Shown here one piece after another: positions 40,716-50,100 of a stretch of 64,000 nt of DNA (the stretch's first letter is position 1; each line of letters opens with the position of its first letter). Source of the stretch: Clostridium sp. NkU-1. GTDB lineage: Bacteria; Bacillota_A; Clostridia; Lachnospirales; Lachnospiraceae. The notes beneath the pieces are model-generated. The model ran no database searches, was not told where the DNA came from, and was given only the letters and a program-made list of their open reading frames with translations. A program made the position numbers and the translations under genes. The stretch covers positions 78,352-142,351 of the forward strand of contig BBDR01000012.1 in the NCBI GenBank assembly GCA_001312405.1, given 5' to 3'.

Positions 40716-40757
40716 TAAAAAAATCCCCAAAAACGGCCTAAAACCGCACATTTGGGG
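40716..40757 (-). terminator. Terminator of the L,D-transpeptidase gene
   Basis: CCCCAAA...TTTGGGG outer stem with an inner GCGGTTTTAGGCCGT pairing, followed on the minus strand by ATTTTTTT. Confidence 0.88.
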
Positions 40758-40766
40758 AAATTCCTT

Positions 40767-41378
40767 TTATGGTCCTATGGTAACTGGTACGCCTAAATTA
40801 CAGTAGCTCCATAATACATCCATGTCATTATTGTCCACTGCAACGCAGCCATGAGTGGTTCCGTCAGGAACCCTGCAGCCATGAATCTCAATGGCTCCTC
40901 CAAGGGGCGTATCCCATGGCGGCTGCTTGCCTTCCTTATTGGCCTTTATTATTTCATCTCTCTGGGCCTCTGTGATAATACCATCCGCATATCCTCTTTC
41001 CGCATCTTTAATGGCCGGATAGGAAAGGCCCAATGCAAGGTAAGCCACGCTCTTATCATTTCTGGTACATACATAGAACTCCCCGCTGGGTGTTCTCATA
41101 TCTCCCTCTACCTTTTTATTTCCTTCTGCTGAAGCCGCGCCCAGGGAAACCGGGTATTCGGCAATCAAGACTCCATTCTGCTTTAATGAAAGTGTCTTCG
41201 TTCTCTTGCTCACATATATGGTCACGTTATTTGTTGAACCGGAATTGCCGGAGGTAATATTGGCACCGGGACCGGATACCGGCTCTGCGTACCCTGTAAC
41301 AAGGGAAGATGCCGCCAAAGCGATGACCAGAATGGCTGAGATAAGACACTTATATCCTTTTCCTGCCCATTTCATCAT
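40767..41378 (-). CDS. Secreted L,D-transpeptidase (YkuD domain)
   Basis: Forms 3-3 cross-links in peptidoglycan or attaches proteins to it. 203 residues. N-terminal signal (MMKWAGKGYKCLISAILVIA), then the YkuD domain with EIHGCRVPDGTTHGCVAVDN, where HG-x13-HGC holds the catalytic cysteine (here THGC instead of the usual SHGC). The ATG at 41378 has AAGGAG 8 bases upstream and is preferred to the GTG at 41387. Intact frame, monocistronic with its own terminator. Confidence 0.92.
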   Translation of the reverse strand: MMKWAGKGYKCLISAILVIALAASSLVTGYAEPVSGPGANITSGNSGSTNNVTIYVSKRTKTLSLKQNGVLIAEYPVSLGAASAEGNKKVEGDMRTPSGEFYVCTRNDKSVAYLALGLSYPAIKDAERGYADGIITEAQRDEIIKANKEGKQPPWDTPLGGAIEIHGCRVPDGTTHGCVAVDNNDMDVLWSYCNLGVPVTIGP

Positions 41379-41484
41379 TCTTAACACTCCTTTTTTGTTA
41401 CATTATACCATCCATTTTGGAAACTATCATTTACAATATTCTTACATTTCCATCCAAAATTTACCGTTTTATATATTCATCTGT

Positions 41485-42084
41485 TTAAATTAAGCATTGT
41501 AAATAGGCCAGCGCAGCATCCAGGCAGCCTTCCACTCCCACCAGACTGCTTTCCAGACAAAGGTGGTAATTCTGTGCCTTGCCCCATTCGCATCCGGTAT
41601 AATACTGATAATAATCTCTTCTCTTTTTATCTATCTCACGGATCCGCTCTTCCATCACTTCCGGATTGACGCCTGTTTCAAGAGTATTCATCCGGTTAAT
41701 CCGGTTTTCCATCTTGGCATACACAAACAAATTAATGCTGTTTTCCAGCACTCTGTCCGCGCATCGTCCGACAATGATACAGGGGCCCTGTTCTGCCAGC
41801 TTTCGTATCACACGGGACTGGGCCAGAAAGATCTGATCTGACATGGAAACTTCATAAACCGTGGAGAATGGAGAATAATGATACTGTTCAAAAGATTCCT
41901 GCTGAACGGGGAGATGTTCGTCATAATGCAGAAATGCCTCTTCTGCCAAATCACTTTCTTCCGCAGATAAGGAAATTAAATCCTTATCATAGAATGGAAG
42001 TCCCAGCCTTTCAGCCAGCTTCATGCCCAACTCTCGTCCGCCGCTTCCAAACTCCCGGCTAATTGTAATCACCTTATCCAACAT
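41485..42084 (-). CDS. Cytidylate kinase-like family protein
   Basis: 199 residues, P-loop nucleotide kinase fold (cytidylate kinase 2 family). The start MLDKVITISREFGSGGRELG carries the modified Walker A; later IIVGRCADRVLEN and RIREIDKKRRDYYQYYTG (LID region) match. It is not the housekeeping Cmk, and its substrate is uncertain. AGGAGG 5 bases before the ATG. The gap 42085-42303 shows no gene. Confidence 0.88.
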   Translation of the reverse strand: MLDKVITISREFGSGGRELGMKLAERLGLPFYDKDLISLSAEESDLAEEAFLHYDEHLPVQQESFEQYHYSPFSTVYEVSMSDQIFLAQSRVIRKLAEQGPCIIVGRCADRVLENSINLFVYAKMENRINRMNTLETGVNPEVMEERIREIDKKRRDYYQYYTGCEWGKAQNYHLCLESSLVGVEGCLDAALAYLQCLI

Positions 42085-42303
42085 ATGCTCCTCCTTATCT
42101 TCTGCTGAGTAATGCTCGTCTACCCATCATAGTTTCTGTATGGCAAGATATCTGCAAGGCTGTCAAATGGGCTTTGGATTTCCTGTTAATCTTTATAATC
42201 TTAATATATTTGCATTTTACCACATTCTTAAATGCATGTATACCACAATTAAGTCCCTCTTATACACAGTCAAGGAAAATTCCGGAAAAGTATTGGGACA
42301 GAG

Positions 42304-42341
42304 AAAAGCCCTCCAATCGCAATTCTGCCATTGGAAGGCTT
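42304..42341 (-). terminator. Terminator of trmO
   Basis: Twelve-base stem (AAGCCCTCCAAT with ATTGGAAGGCTT, 12-base loop) followed on the minus strand by TTTTC. Confidence 0.8.
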
Positions 42342-42405
42342 ATAAAAGCACGCTATTGTCAGCCTGCCGGCTGTTTGAACTTTATCTTATGGGTAATGCA
42401 GAGTG

Positions 42406-42882
42406 TTAAAAATTAAATACGTTTTCCCAATCAAATTGTTCTGATTCATCTAAGCTTTTAGGCCAGTGACTGCACCATTCCGGCACATCGGGATTTTCAA
42501 TTCTGTCAAAGCTTGGTGTGTACGGCTTTATATCAAGCACAGGCGTGCCGTCATTCGCATCAATATAGGCAATTTGAATGATGCCTTTTGAGAAGTTGAT
42601 ATCAATGACCTGTGCCGCAGTTAATGCAATAGGATTGGGCCGGACAGGCGACCTTGTGGCAAATATGCCCATGACAGCCGGAGCATTTTTATACGGCTGG
42701 GGTGTTTCAAGGGTACTTCTTGCTTCCTCATTATCAAAGTCACTGAACCACCATATAACATTGATATGGCTAAATCCGTCCAGTGCCTTCAGCGCAGGAA
42801 TATACTCTGGTTCAAGTTCAATGAACATTCCATCTTCGTTTACGCTGATTTTGCCGATAGGGCTTACCTTAAAATTCTGCAT
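42406..42882 (-). CDS. TrmO/TsaA family tRNA methyltransferase
   Basis: SAM-dependent methylation of N6-threonylcarbamoyladenosine at tRNA position 37 is the known role of E. coli TrmO; short Firmicute members may differ. 158 residues from ATG 42882 with GGAGG 8 bases upstream. Signature ATRSPVRPNPIALT (residues about 72-85), then DVLDIKPY-like PVLDIKPYTPSFD. Its promoter has the 19-base spacer and dyad typical of MerR activation, and merR is the next gene upstream. Confidence 0.88.
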   Translation of the reverse strand: MQNFKVSPIGKISVNEDGMFIELEPEYIPALKALDGFSHINVIWWFSDFDNEEARSTLETPQPYKNAPAVMGIFATRSPVRPNPIALTAAQVIDINFSKGIIQIAYIDANDGTPVLDIKPYTPSFDRIENPDVPEWCSHWPKSLDESEQFDWENVFNF

Positions 42883-42924
42883 AATGCATACCTCCATAAT
42901 TAAAATAAATTTACCTGCAAATTC

Positions 42925-42955
42925 AGTGTAGACCCTCACATCATGTGAGAGTCAA
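42925..42955 (-). promoter_or_regulatory. MerR-type promoter of trmO
   Basis: On the minus strand TTGACT (-35, 42950-42955) and TACACT (-10, 42925-42930) are separated by exactly 19 bases, CTCACATGATGTGAGGGTC, an inverted repeat. Overlong spacers with a central dyad are the hallmark of promoters that MerR-family activators untwist. Confidence 0.85.
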
Positions 42956-42956
42956 T

Positions 42957-42991
42957 AATAAAAAGCATCCTGCAAAATCTGCAGAATGCTT
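42957..42991 (-). terminator. Terminator of merR
   Basis: AAGCATTCTGCA/TGCAGGATGCTT stem followed by TTTTATTATT on the minus strand, overlapping the merR stop. Confidence 0.88.
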
Positions 42992-43804
42992 ATATTTTCT
43001 CCAATGGTATCTGGATTTCAGTCAGGTAGTTTTGAGGGCTATCCTCATTCCAGGGTCCTCGATGGACAATCTGCCTGCTCTGTCCCCTCATTTTATATTG
43101 GTTATGTGCCTGCAGCCAGTCTGCAAAAGCAAGATATGCACCCTTTATGTTTTCAAAAGAGCCATATACCATAGTACAGGCCATAATGGGCACTGGTTCT
43201 GTATTTCTATAGGTAAAGCCACACAGATCCTTTCCTGTTCTGGCTACGGGAGCGCATATTTCAATGTCAACGCCCGTTTCTTTATAATCCGTATCATGAT
43301 AGACCGCAAAGGTATTGGCTGAAATAGGGATATTATTTTCTTCTGCAAAGGCCGACATTTCTTTCCACAGCTGACCCTCGGCATAATAATCCCGGACCAC
43401 CCGCCTTAAAGAAAACACCTGATAGCTGGGTATGGATTTAATGGAAACATTGTAATGTATCGCAATCTTTTCCTGTAAAATATCTCTCTTTGCAAGCTCG
43501 ATTTTAGATAGCCTGGCCTGCTCCGCTCTTATGGCATCCTCAATTTCCAGACGCTTATGATCAAGCTGATTTGTTATAAATTCATCATCCAATGATTAAG
43601 GGCATCCATAATTTCAGAGACTGTAAATCCTAAGTCCCGTAAGAATATTATTTTATTTAAAACAGGGATCTGTTCTGTGGAATATAGCCTGTAGCCTGTA
43701 AATTTATCTATTTCCGCAGGTTTTAATAACCCTGTTTCATCGTAGTATCTTAGCATTCGAATCGATACCTGAGTTAATTTGGAAAACTCTCCTATTTTAA
43801 ACAT
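42990..43804 (-). CDS. MerR family regulator with GyrI-like effector domain
   Basis: About 271 residues. N-terminal winged helix MFKIGEFSKLTQVSIRMLRYYD with the second-wing residues GYRLYSTEQ, a dimerising coiled coil (LDHKRLEIEDAIRAEQARLS), and a GyrI/BltR-like small-molecule binding domain (VDIEICAPVAR, MVYGSFENIKGAY). The frame changes near 43592. ATG at 43804 follows GAGGTGG. It most likely activates trmO through the 19-base-spacer promoter just downstream. Confidence 0.9.
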
Positions 43805-44030
43805 GTGCACCACCTCTATAAGGACTGATTATACCGCAAGCAGAATCAAACTGCAAATATTATACATTCCTCATCTGCCGGTTGATCTTCAATGAGCTTC
43901 CGGGGAAAAGGCGTTATAAAAAAAATTTATGCAACATTATCCCGTTCTTATTTGTATATAAGACATAACCGTAAAAAGAGGTTACTGAATAGTCACAAAC
44001 ATACCATGAAAACTGAAAGGAAAAATCATT

Positions 44031-44988
44031 ATGAAAAAAACTTACTGCGATTGCCCTCTGCGCCGTCACGGCATTATCCTTTACCGCCTTCTCAAACAAT
44101 GTTCCTGCAAAGAATAACATAAAGCAGAGAGACGATCAGGTCATCAAAGGCGATAACCTGAAAATTCCAAACCCTTTTACTGATTGCAAGGCCATTACAG
44201 ATGTCCAGATACTTGCCGGTTTTACCCCATTGATCCCAACCAGCATTCCTGCTGATTATTCTCAGGATAAAATTCAGACCGTTAAAGATGAAATGGTGCA
44301 GATCATATATTCCAATGGTGAAAATAAAATAACTTTCCGCCAGGGAAAAGGCAGCGAAGATATCAGCGGCGACTATAACCAATATGCCGAGAGCAGCACC
44401 ATGGCAGTCGGCAGCTTAACAGTATCAACCAAAGGCTGCAACGGAAAAGTAAATATTGCCGCCTGGACCAATGGGAAATACACCTTTGCTATTTCCGCAA
44501 ATCCCGGCGGAGAAGGTCTTGACAATAAAGTAATCAGCGATATGATTAGCAGTATAAAAGCAGAGAGTGATATTGACGAAACAGTACAAATTCCCAATCC
44601 TTTTAAAGACTTTCAATCGATTGGGGATGCGGAAAAAATGGCCGGTTTCACTCTGACCCTTCCTGAAAAAATGCCGAAAGGTTATGTACAGGAGTCCATC
44701 CAAGCCATTGCAGGTGATATGATACAGGTATTTTATAAAAATGGCGAAAAGAGAATTTTAATCCGTAAGGCAAAGGGAAATGAGGATATCAGCGGTGACT
44801 ATAGCGAATATGGGGAAAACAGGACTTTAACTGTTGGCAGTTTACAGATATCGGCCAGAGGAAACCATGGCAAAGTAAATACCGTCACATGGGTAAATGG
44901 GGATTTCGCTTACTCTGTCTCTGCCGGATTTGATGAAGAAGGTTTTGATACAACTACGATCAGTGATATGGTAAGCGGTATCCGCTAG
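44031..44988 (+). CDS. Secreted protein with two DUF4367 domains
   Basis: The seven-A run 44034-44040 breaks the start; with six As the frame reads MKKLTAIALCAVTALSFTAF, a signal peptide. Two tandem DUF4367-like domains of about 130 residues follow, each with a GFTxxxP start, an ISGDY motif (EDISGDYNQY and EDISGDYSEY) and a VNGxF/YAxSxSA strand. The ends read KVISDMISSIK and TTISDMVSGIR. About 319 residues in total. DUF4367 also forms the C-terminus of anti-sigma factors, including the one encoded 700 bases downstream. A soluble duplicate could compete for or carry the same signal (inference). Confidence 0.82.
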
Positions 44989-45064
44989 AATAACAAAAGA
45001 TGACAGAAACATGGCGATACTGTCAGTCACAGTACCGCCATACGTCTATTCAAGGAGAGACTGT

Positions 45065-45698
45065 ATGATTGAACTATGTAAACTGCCCAGCGGACTATGG
45101 AAATGTATCAGTTTCCTAAAGGAGTTTATTTATTCGCTGTTATGCTTTGTGCTTTATGGGGACAAGTGGGAAAGCAGCAAAAAAAAGAACACCCATGCCC
45201 GACGCTTTGCGTTCTGCACAAATGAATGAACAGGCCGGGCGATTAATGACAGACTATGGAAACCATGTTCTGCGCCTTGCATACTCTTATCTGCATAATA
45301 TGAGTGATGCAGAGGACGTTTTGCAGGATACGCTGATACAATTTATTAAAACACAGCCTCAGTTTGAAACGGCTGACCATGAAAAAGCATGGGTTCTGCG
45401 TGTTGCGATAAACCTAAGCAAGAATAAGATTACCTACAACAAAATCCGAAAAACCGATGAACTTAGCGATACTTTGGCGGCAAATGAAACGGAGGATCTG
45501 ACTTTTGTATGGGATGCAGTGAAACAACTGCCATCAAAATACAGAGAAGTTGTACACCTTTATTATTACGAGGGCTGCTCTACGGCTCAAGTCGCTTCCC
45601 TGCTATCCAAAAAGGAAGCAACGGTTCGTTCCTTGCTCCAAAGGGCCAGATTAAAGCTTAAAGACGTGTTGAAGGAGGTGTATGATTTTGAAGAATAG
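45065..45698 (+). CDS. ECF sigma factor with N-terminal extension
   Basis: Region 2 LAYSYLHNMSDAEDVLQDTL and region 4 (LYYYEGCSTAQVASLLSKKE with ATVRSLLQRARLKL) are clear. The best ribosome site (AAGGAGAG) precedes an ATG at 45065; from there the frame crosses an eight-A run at 45179-45186 that must lose one base to reach the sigma domain. The result is about 210 residues with an unusual first 45 residues (SFLKEFIYSLLCFVLYG) that are hydrophobic. If the extension is not translated, MNEQAGRLMTDYG at 45226 is the alternative start, but it lacks a ribosome site. Overlaps the anti-sigma gene by 17 bases. Confidence 0.85.
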
Positions 45699-46308
45699 GT
45701 ATGATAAAGTGATGAATAATCTTGAAGTCACTGTGGAAATGCGTGATAGAATCCTGACCAATATAAACAGACTTGATTGGAATAAAATTCCAATCAAGAG
45801 AATTCCTTTTTCCAATTACAAAAAGTACCTTTCCATCGCCGCTTGTTTCATGCTTTTACTGGTTGGTTCTGTCTTTGTTCAAAACATGATCAATTGGACC
45901 AAGGAGCCGCCTCAGCAGGCAATCCCGGATATTGTAGAGTACCCTTCCGCTCATGAGCTGTCGAAAGCAGTTGGATTTACTGTAAAGGAAATTCAGGATG
46001 TACCGTTTGAAGTGCAAACGGTACAATATACCGCTTACTGGAAGGAGCTGTCGCAAATTCGGTACATTGGCCGGAATAATACGGTTGTATTAAGGATGGC
46101 TGCTGGCAGCAAGGATGTAAGCGGAGATTATACTGTATACACCGATATAAAAAGCATTACGGTCAACGGTCACAGTATCACATTAAAGGGGGATGCCAAT
46201 AAGTATCGTACTGCAGTTTGGCAGGCCCAGGAATACTCATACTCTGTACAGTTTACCGAAGGGATTTCTGAACAGGAAATGCTGAACACCTTACAGAGCG
46301 TGGAGTAA
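45682..46308 (+). CDS. Anti-sigma factor with C-terminal DUF4367 domain
   Basis: 208 residues. Cytoplasmic N-terminus about 50 residues, one transmembrane helix (YLSIAACFMLLLVGSVFVQ), then an extracytoplasmic DUF4367 domain with GFTVKEIQDVPFEVQ and SKDVSGDYTVYTD. AAGGAGGTG precedes the ATG, which lies inside the sigma gene. Expected to hold the sigma factor at the membrane and release it on an unknown signal. Shares its sensing domain with the secreted protein at 44.0-45.0 kb. Confidence 0.85.
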   Translation: MILKNRYDKVMNNLEVTVEMRDRILTNINRLDWNKIPIKRIPFSNYKKYLSIAACFMLLLVGSVFVQNMINWTKEPPQQAIPDIVEYPSAHELSKAVGFTVKEIQDVPFEVQTVQYTAYWKELSQIRYIGRNNTVVLRMAAGSKDVSGDYTVYTDIKSITVNGHSITLKGDANKYRTAVWQAQEYSYSVQFTEGISEQEMLNTLQSVE

Positions 46309-46384
46309 CCGGCTGAAAAGATATTCAGAACAACGGCATGAGCTTTTAATATCAATTTTCATAAAATAACAGGAGTGGCAATTA

Positions 46385-46480
46385 GCAATCCTCCAATAAG
46401 GATGTTTATAAAAATCACAATTGTTTAGCAAACAGCCAAACGATTACCGATGAATTGTAAATAATCTTTATTGGAGGATT
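46385..46480 (+). promoter_or_regulatory. Inverted repeat that could mask the tnpV ribosome site
   Basis: AATCCTCCAATAA (46387-46399) is the exact complement of TTATTGGAGGATT (46468-46480), which contains the tnpV Shine-Dalgarno GGAGG; pairing extends further with few mismatches. The 68-base loop is AT-rich. Could be a translational control hairpin or lie near the left end of the transposon. Confidence 0.55.
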
Positions 46481-46486
46481 TGCTTT

Positions 46487-46818
46487 ATGGCAAAGTTTGA
46501 ATTTGAATACACAGAGATTGATGGGTTATTGTATTCCAACATTGAAATTGACGGAAAAATTGAGTTTGACAACTTGGGTAAGTATGGACGACTTCGTCTG
46601 AATTACCTTCACGAACAAAAGCCGGGAATGTACAGGGAATTGCTTTTTAGCAGAAGTTGGTGGAGCATTGCATCAAGGTGGAAAGAGTAGCATTTGCCCG
46701 AGCAGAATGTATCCGCACCAACTATCTGAAACGCTATCCCATGCCCATGGAGGACACGATGGAGCGCATTCGCATCTCCACACAAGCGCAGGACATCGCG
46801 GATGGAATTGTAAATTAG
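46487..46818 (+). CDS. TnpV-like transposon-encoded protein
   Basis: About 110 residues. Reads MAKFEFEYTEIDGLLYSNIE, then LGKYGRLRLNYLHEQKPGMY and, after a shift near 46665, VERVAFARAECIRTNYLKRY to the stop at 46818. The pattern of an N-terminal beta segment followed by a helical GKYGxxRxxYLxExxPxxY stretch matches TnpV proteins of Tn4451-type elements, whose function is unknown. GGAGG precedes the ATG within an inverted repeat. Confidence 0.75.
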
Positions 46819-46825
46819 GAAAATC

Positions 46826-47186
46826 TTAACTGATCCTTTTAGCCAACGTTGATAGTGGTTTCACGATTGTTTTCAAATCCGCAATAGCCTCATTTAATGT
46901 CGCTATATCCAACTCATCTATTGCCTTGGCAGCAACCATTATGCTTTCTTAAGCCGTTTGTGCTGTGTTGTTCATGTTCTCGGTCAGTTCTACCCAGTCG
47001 ATTTCGGAAAGCTGTTCTGAAACGAAAGAAAGCTGATTTGTTACTGTATCCAAGCTGCACAGAGCATCAGATGCATTTTTTTAACTCCTTATTGATTTGT
47101 ATTGCTGTAAATAGAGTAGCGATGAAAATCCCAATAACCATGATGGCTATTATGCGCAGCCAAACCGAAGTGCTTTTTTCATTCAT
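46826..47186 (-). CDS. Small single-pass membrane protein with coiled coil
   Basis: Last gene of the cargo operon. ATG at 47186 overlaps the upstream stop by 8 bases. MNEKSTSVWLRIIAIMVIGI gives a membrane helix, then a coiled coil (NASDALCSLDTVTNQLSFVS, KAIDELDIATLNEAIADLK). Two interruptions: the seven-T run 47076-47082 (one base extra) and an in-frame TAA near 46951 after NNTAQTA that homopolymer error does not explain. If both are repaired the protein is about 119 residues. No family recognised; the coiled coil resembles that of the large neighbour. Confidence 0.6.
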
Positions 47187-50100
47187 CATCGTCTGTCACC
47201 TCCCGAGGCTCATTCGCTTTTACTCCGTTACTCTTTTTTGATTTCAGTCGATGAGCGCTAACGAGTGTAAACACCAGTAGCACAGCAACCGCGCCAAACG
47301 TGATGAGCAGCATATTGGATTGCTCCGGTGACTCCATTGCAAGCTGCACCTCAGTTCCATCAACTGGAAAGAGCAAATAGCTCCCCATGCTTTCAGTATC
47401 AACCTTTTTCCACTGACCATCCGTATAGAGATAGATTGTGGTCTTCTTTGGGTTCCCGTTCAAGGGCTGATAACGAATTGTATGCTGCGCCGCCCCGTCA
47501 TCCGGCATGGATATAAGCCAATACTCGTTTATATCATCAAGCGGGACATCCGAAACATCTCCTTGTGTTACCTTAATCGTCTCATTCTGGGAGAATTGCC
47601 CATCGACAAGAATCACCGACTGCCCATTGTCCCGCAGTGCGGCGCTTGCCAACGTGGTAAAATACCTTGTGTAAATCGCCTCGACCACATCATCGAATCT
47701 CAGATTGGTGTAGTCCGTCCTGCTCCACTGCCCATAGTAGCCTTCTTTGTTGGGAACCTCCGGCACTTGGGACTTCTCCAGGGATTCGCCGTATTGCACC
47801 GAGATTGTTTTGACAACAGCATTGTCAGCCATAAAAACCATGGACAAACTTTTGAATCGAACGGGGAGCCCCTCTAGCAAAAGCAGGTTCTCATAAGACA
47901 TGGGCTCTGCTTTTCCAGATAGGCTCACTCTGTCCACGCCCGCAAGGTCATCCGAAACAAAATAGTTGGCCGAAAGGGTTCCGTTGGCCTCACCGGCAAT
48001 GGCGGCAACATTTTGTGAATCCCCTCGTACCTTTACGAGCGTGTAACACCCATAGATGTCTTTGCCCTGGCCTGCGATGCCGCCGACATACCTGCGCCCG
48101 GACAGGAAGCTCTTTACGAAACATTTTCGAATGGTCGAAAGAGCCTGCCCCGCAATACCGCCGACGTAATCGCCGGATGTGCTGGAGATAAAGCCATAGT
48201 TCTCGCAAGCATAAATCATTCCTAAATCCATCCGCCCGACCATCCCACCGGTGCAATCCTTTTTGGATGTCACGTTGCCTAAGTTCACGCATTCCAGTAA
48301 AATAGCTCTCGTTTGATACTTAAAATCATAGGAACGTGTCCCATTTGTGGAAATATCATCCTCCGGGTCAAGGTCATACTCGATTGCCATGGAACCTGCT
48401 ACACCGCCGACATTGACATCTCCATCCGCTTCCCCGGAATTTTTGCAGCCGACTACCTTGCCCTCCCGCGTCTCATAAATATCTTCGTCGGATATATCCT
48501 CATAATAGTTTTCGCGACTAATTTCGCCAGTTCCAATATCCTTATATACATCAAGCATCAAATTCATGACCACCATAAACTGGTTGTTGACTGCTCGGAG
48601 GTCACCAATGAGCGTATCGCTGGATGCACTGAGGGTGCTGTTCAGCGACGTAAGAGAGCCGGAAAGTCCAGTCAAAGCTGCATTGAGCCGCTCCGAGCTC
48701 TGCGTGTAATCTTCTCCCAGACCGGAGAACGTAATTTCATCCTCCCCCGCAAGGTTTGACGCCCACTTTTCGAGCTTACTTATCGCACCGGACAGTGAGT
48801 TTGACGCGGACTCCAGCTTGGATAGGGCTGACTGAATCTGACTGACAATGGCGGGAAGCGAACTATTTGCCTCCTCCAGATGCTCTAAAAAGGAAGCAAG
48901 ATCAGAAAGAGAATCATCTATTTCATCAAAAGCATCCGAAAAATAGTTCATTGCGCGAGATAAATGGCTTATGGCAGTTTGTATATCATTTTGTAAACCC
49001 TGCGATTCCTTTTCAATCTGGTTCCAATCTATCTTTTGCATGATGGCATCCATGTCTGCCACCACAGCGGATGCACAAGTAGTCGCATCAGAAAGTGACT
49101 GGAGCATCTTATCCAATGTTGCGGGGCTTATGGCACCTGTTGTCTCATATTCCTCCGTAGCTTCTTCCACAATTTTCGCAAGGGCTTCCACTGCACTGGT
49201 AAATGCCGCGCTATCAATCTGCAACTGCTTCATTTCAGCAGCCAGATCAGGCGTATACCTGTCTTTGCCGAGGATATCCACGGCGGATTGAATTTCCGAT
49301 ACCCCGGCATTGAGGTATGTCGATGCCTGACGCAAATGGGATACCGCTCTCTGCAGATCGCCTATTGCATCATCGGATATTCCTGTGAGGGCATCCAGCT
49401 GTGGAGTGATCTCCTGTAAATCGGAGAAGGACTGTGAAGCATCCTCCGCCGCATCCTCCAGTTCCGCAAATATTTCTGGCAACTGGCCGGTATATTTCCG
49501 TATGAGAGAGGTCAAATCGTTGGCTGAACTGGTATTTCTATCCACAAAGCCTGTGACCTGATTGTTCATGCTGCCGGCGCTATCCCGCGCGGTATCCAAA
49601 TATCCCGATGCAGTGGTAAGCTCTGCGGAAACGGCGTTGGAGGAAGCGTCCGCGTCCGTCAGGGTTTTTTCTAAAAGCCGATGAAGCGTGTTTAGCTCGG
49701 TCTCCAATTTTTGAATTCCCGTCTCGCTGAATTTCAGGCGAATGTCAGGAGCCATCTGCCCCACAATGCCGCCAACGTCTTTTCTCCCATTGATGATTCC
49801 GTTGTTGACACAGCCGCTCATGTACCCTGACTGCCTGCCCGAAATACCACCCACATTGTAGCCAACATGAGGGTAGCCAACATTCCCATTGTTGGTGCAG
49901 GAATCTATGGAACCCGTTGAATAACCGCATATTCCCCCGGTATCGGTATAGGCGGGAGCGTTTTCTGTGGAATTCAGGCGTTCCAAATCAATTTCAATAT
50001 CCTTAATCGAAACCGACGGTTCTACATAATCCGTATTGACCGCACAGTCATTGGTACAATTCAAAATGGAACCACTGTTTAGTCCAACAATACCGCCCGT

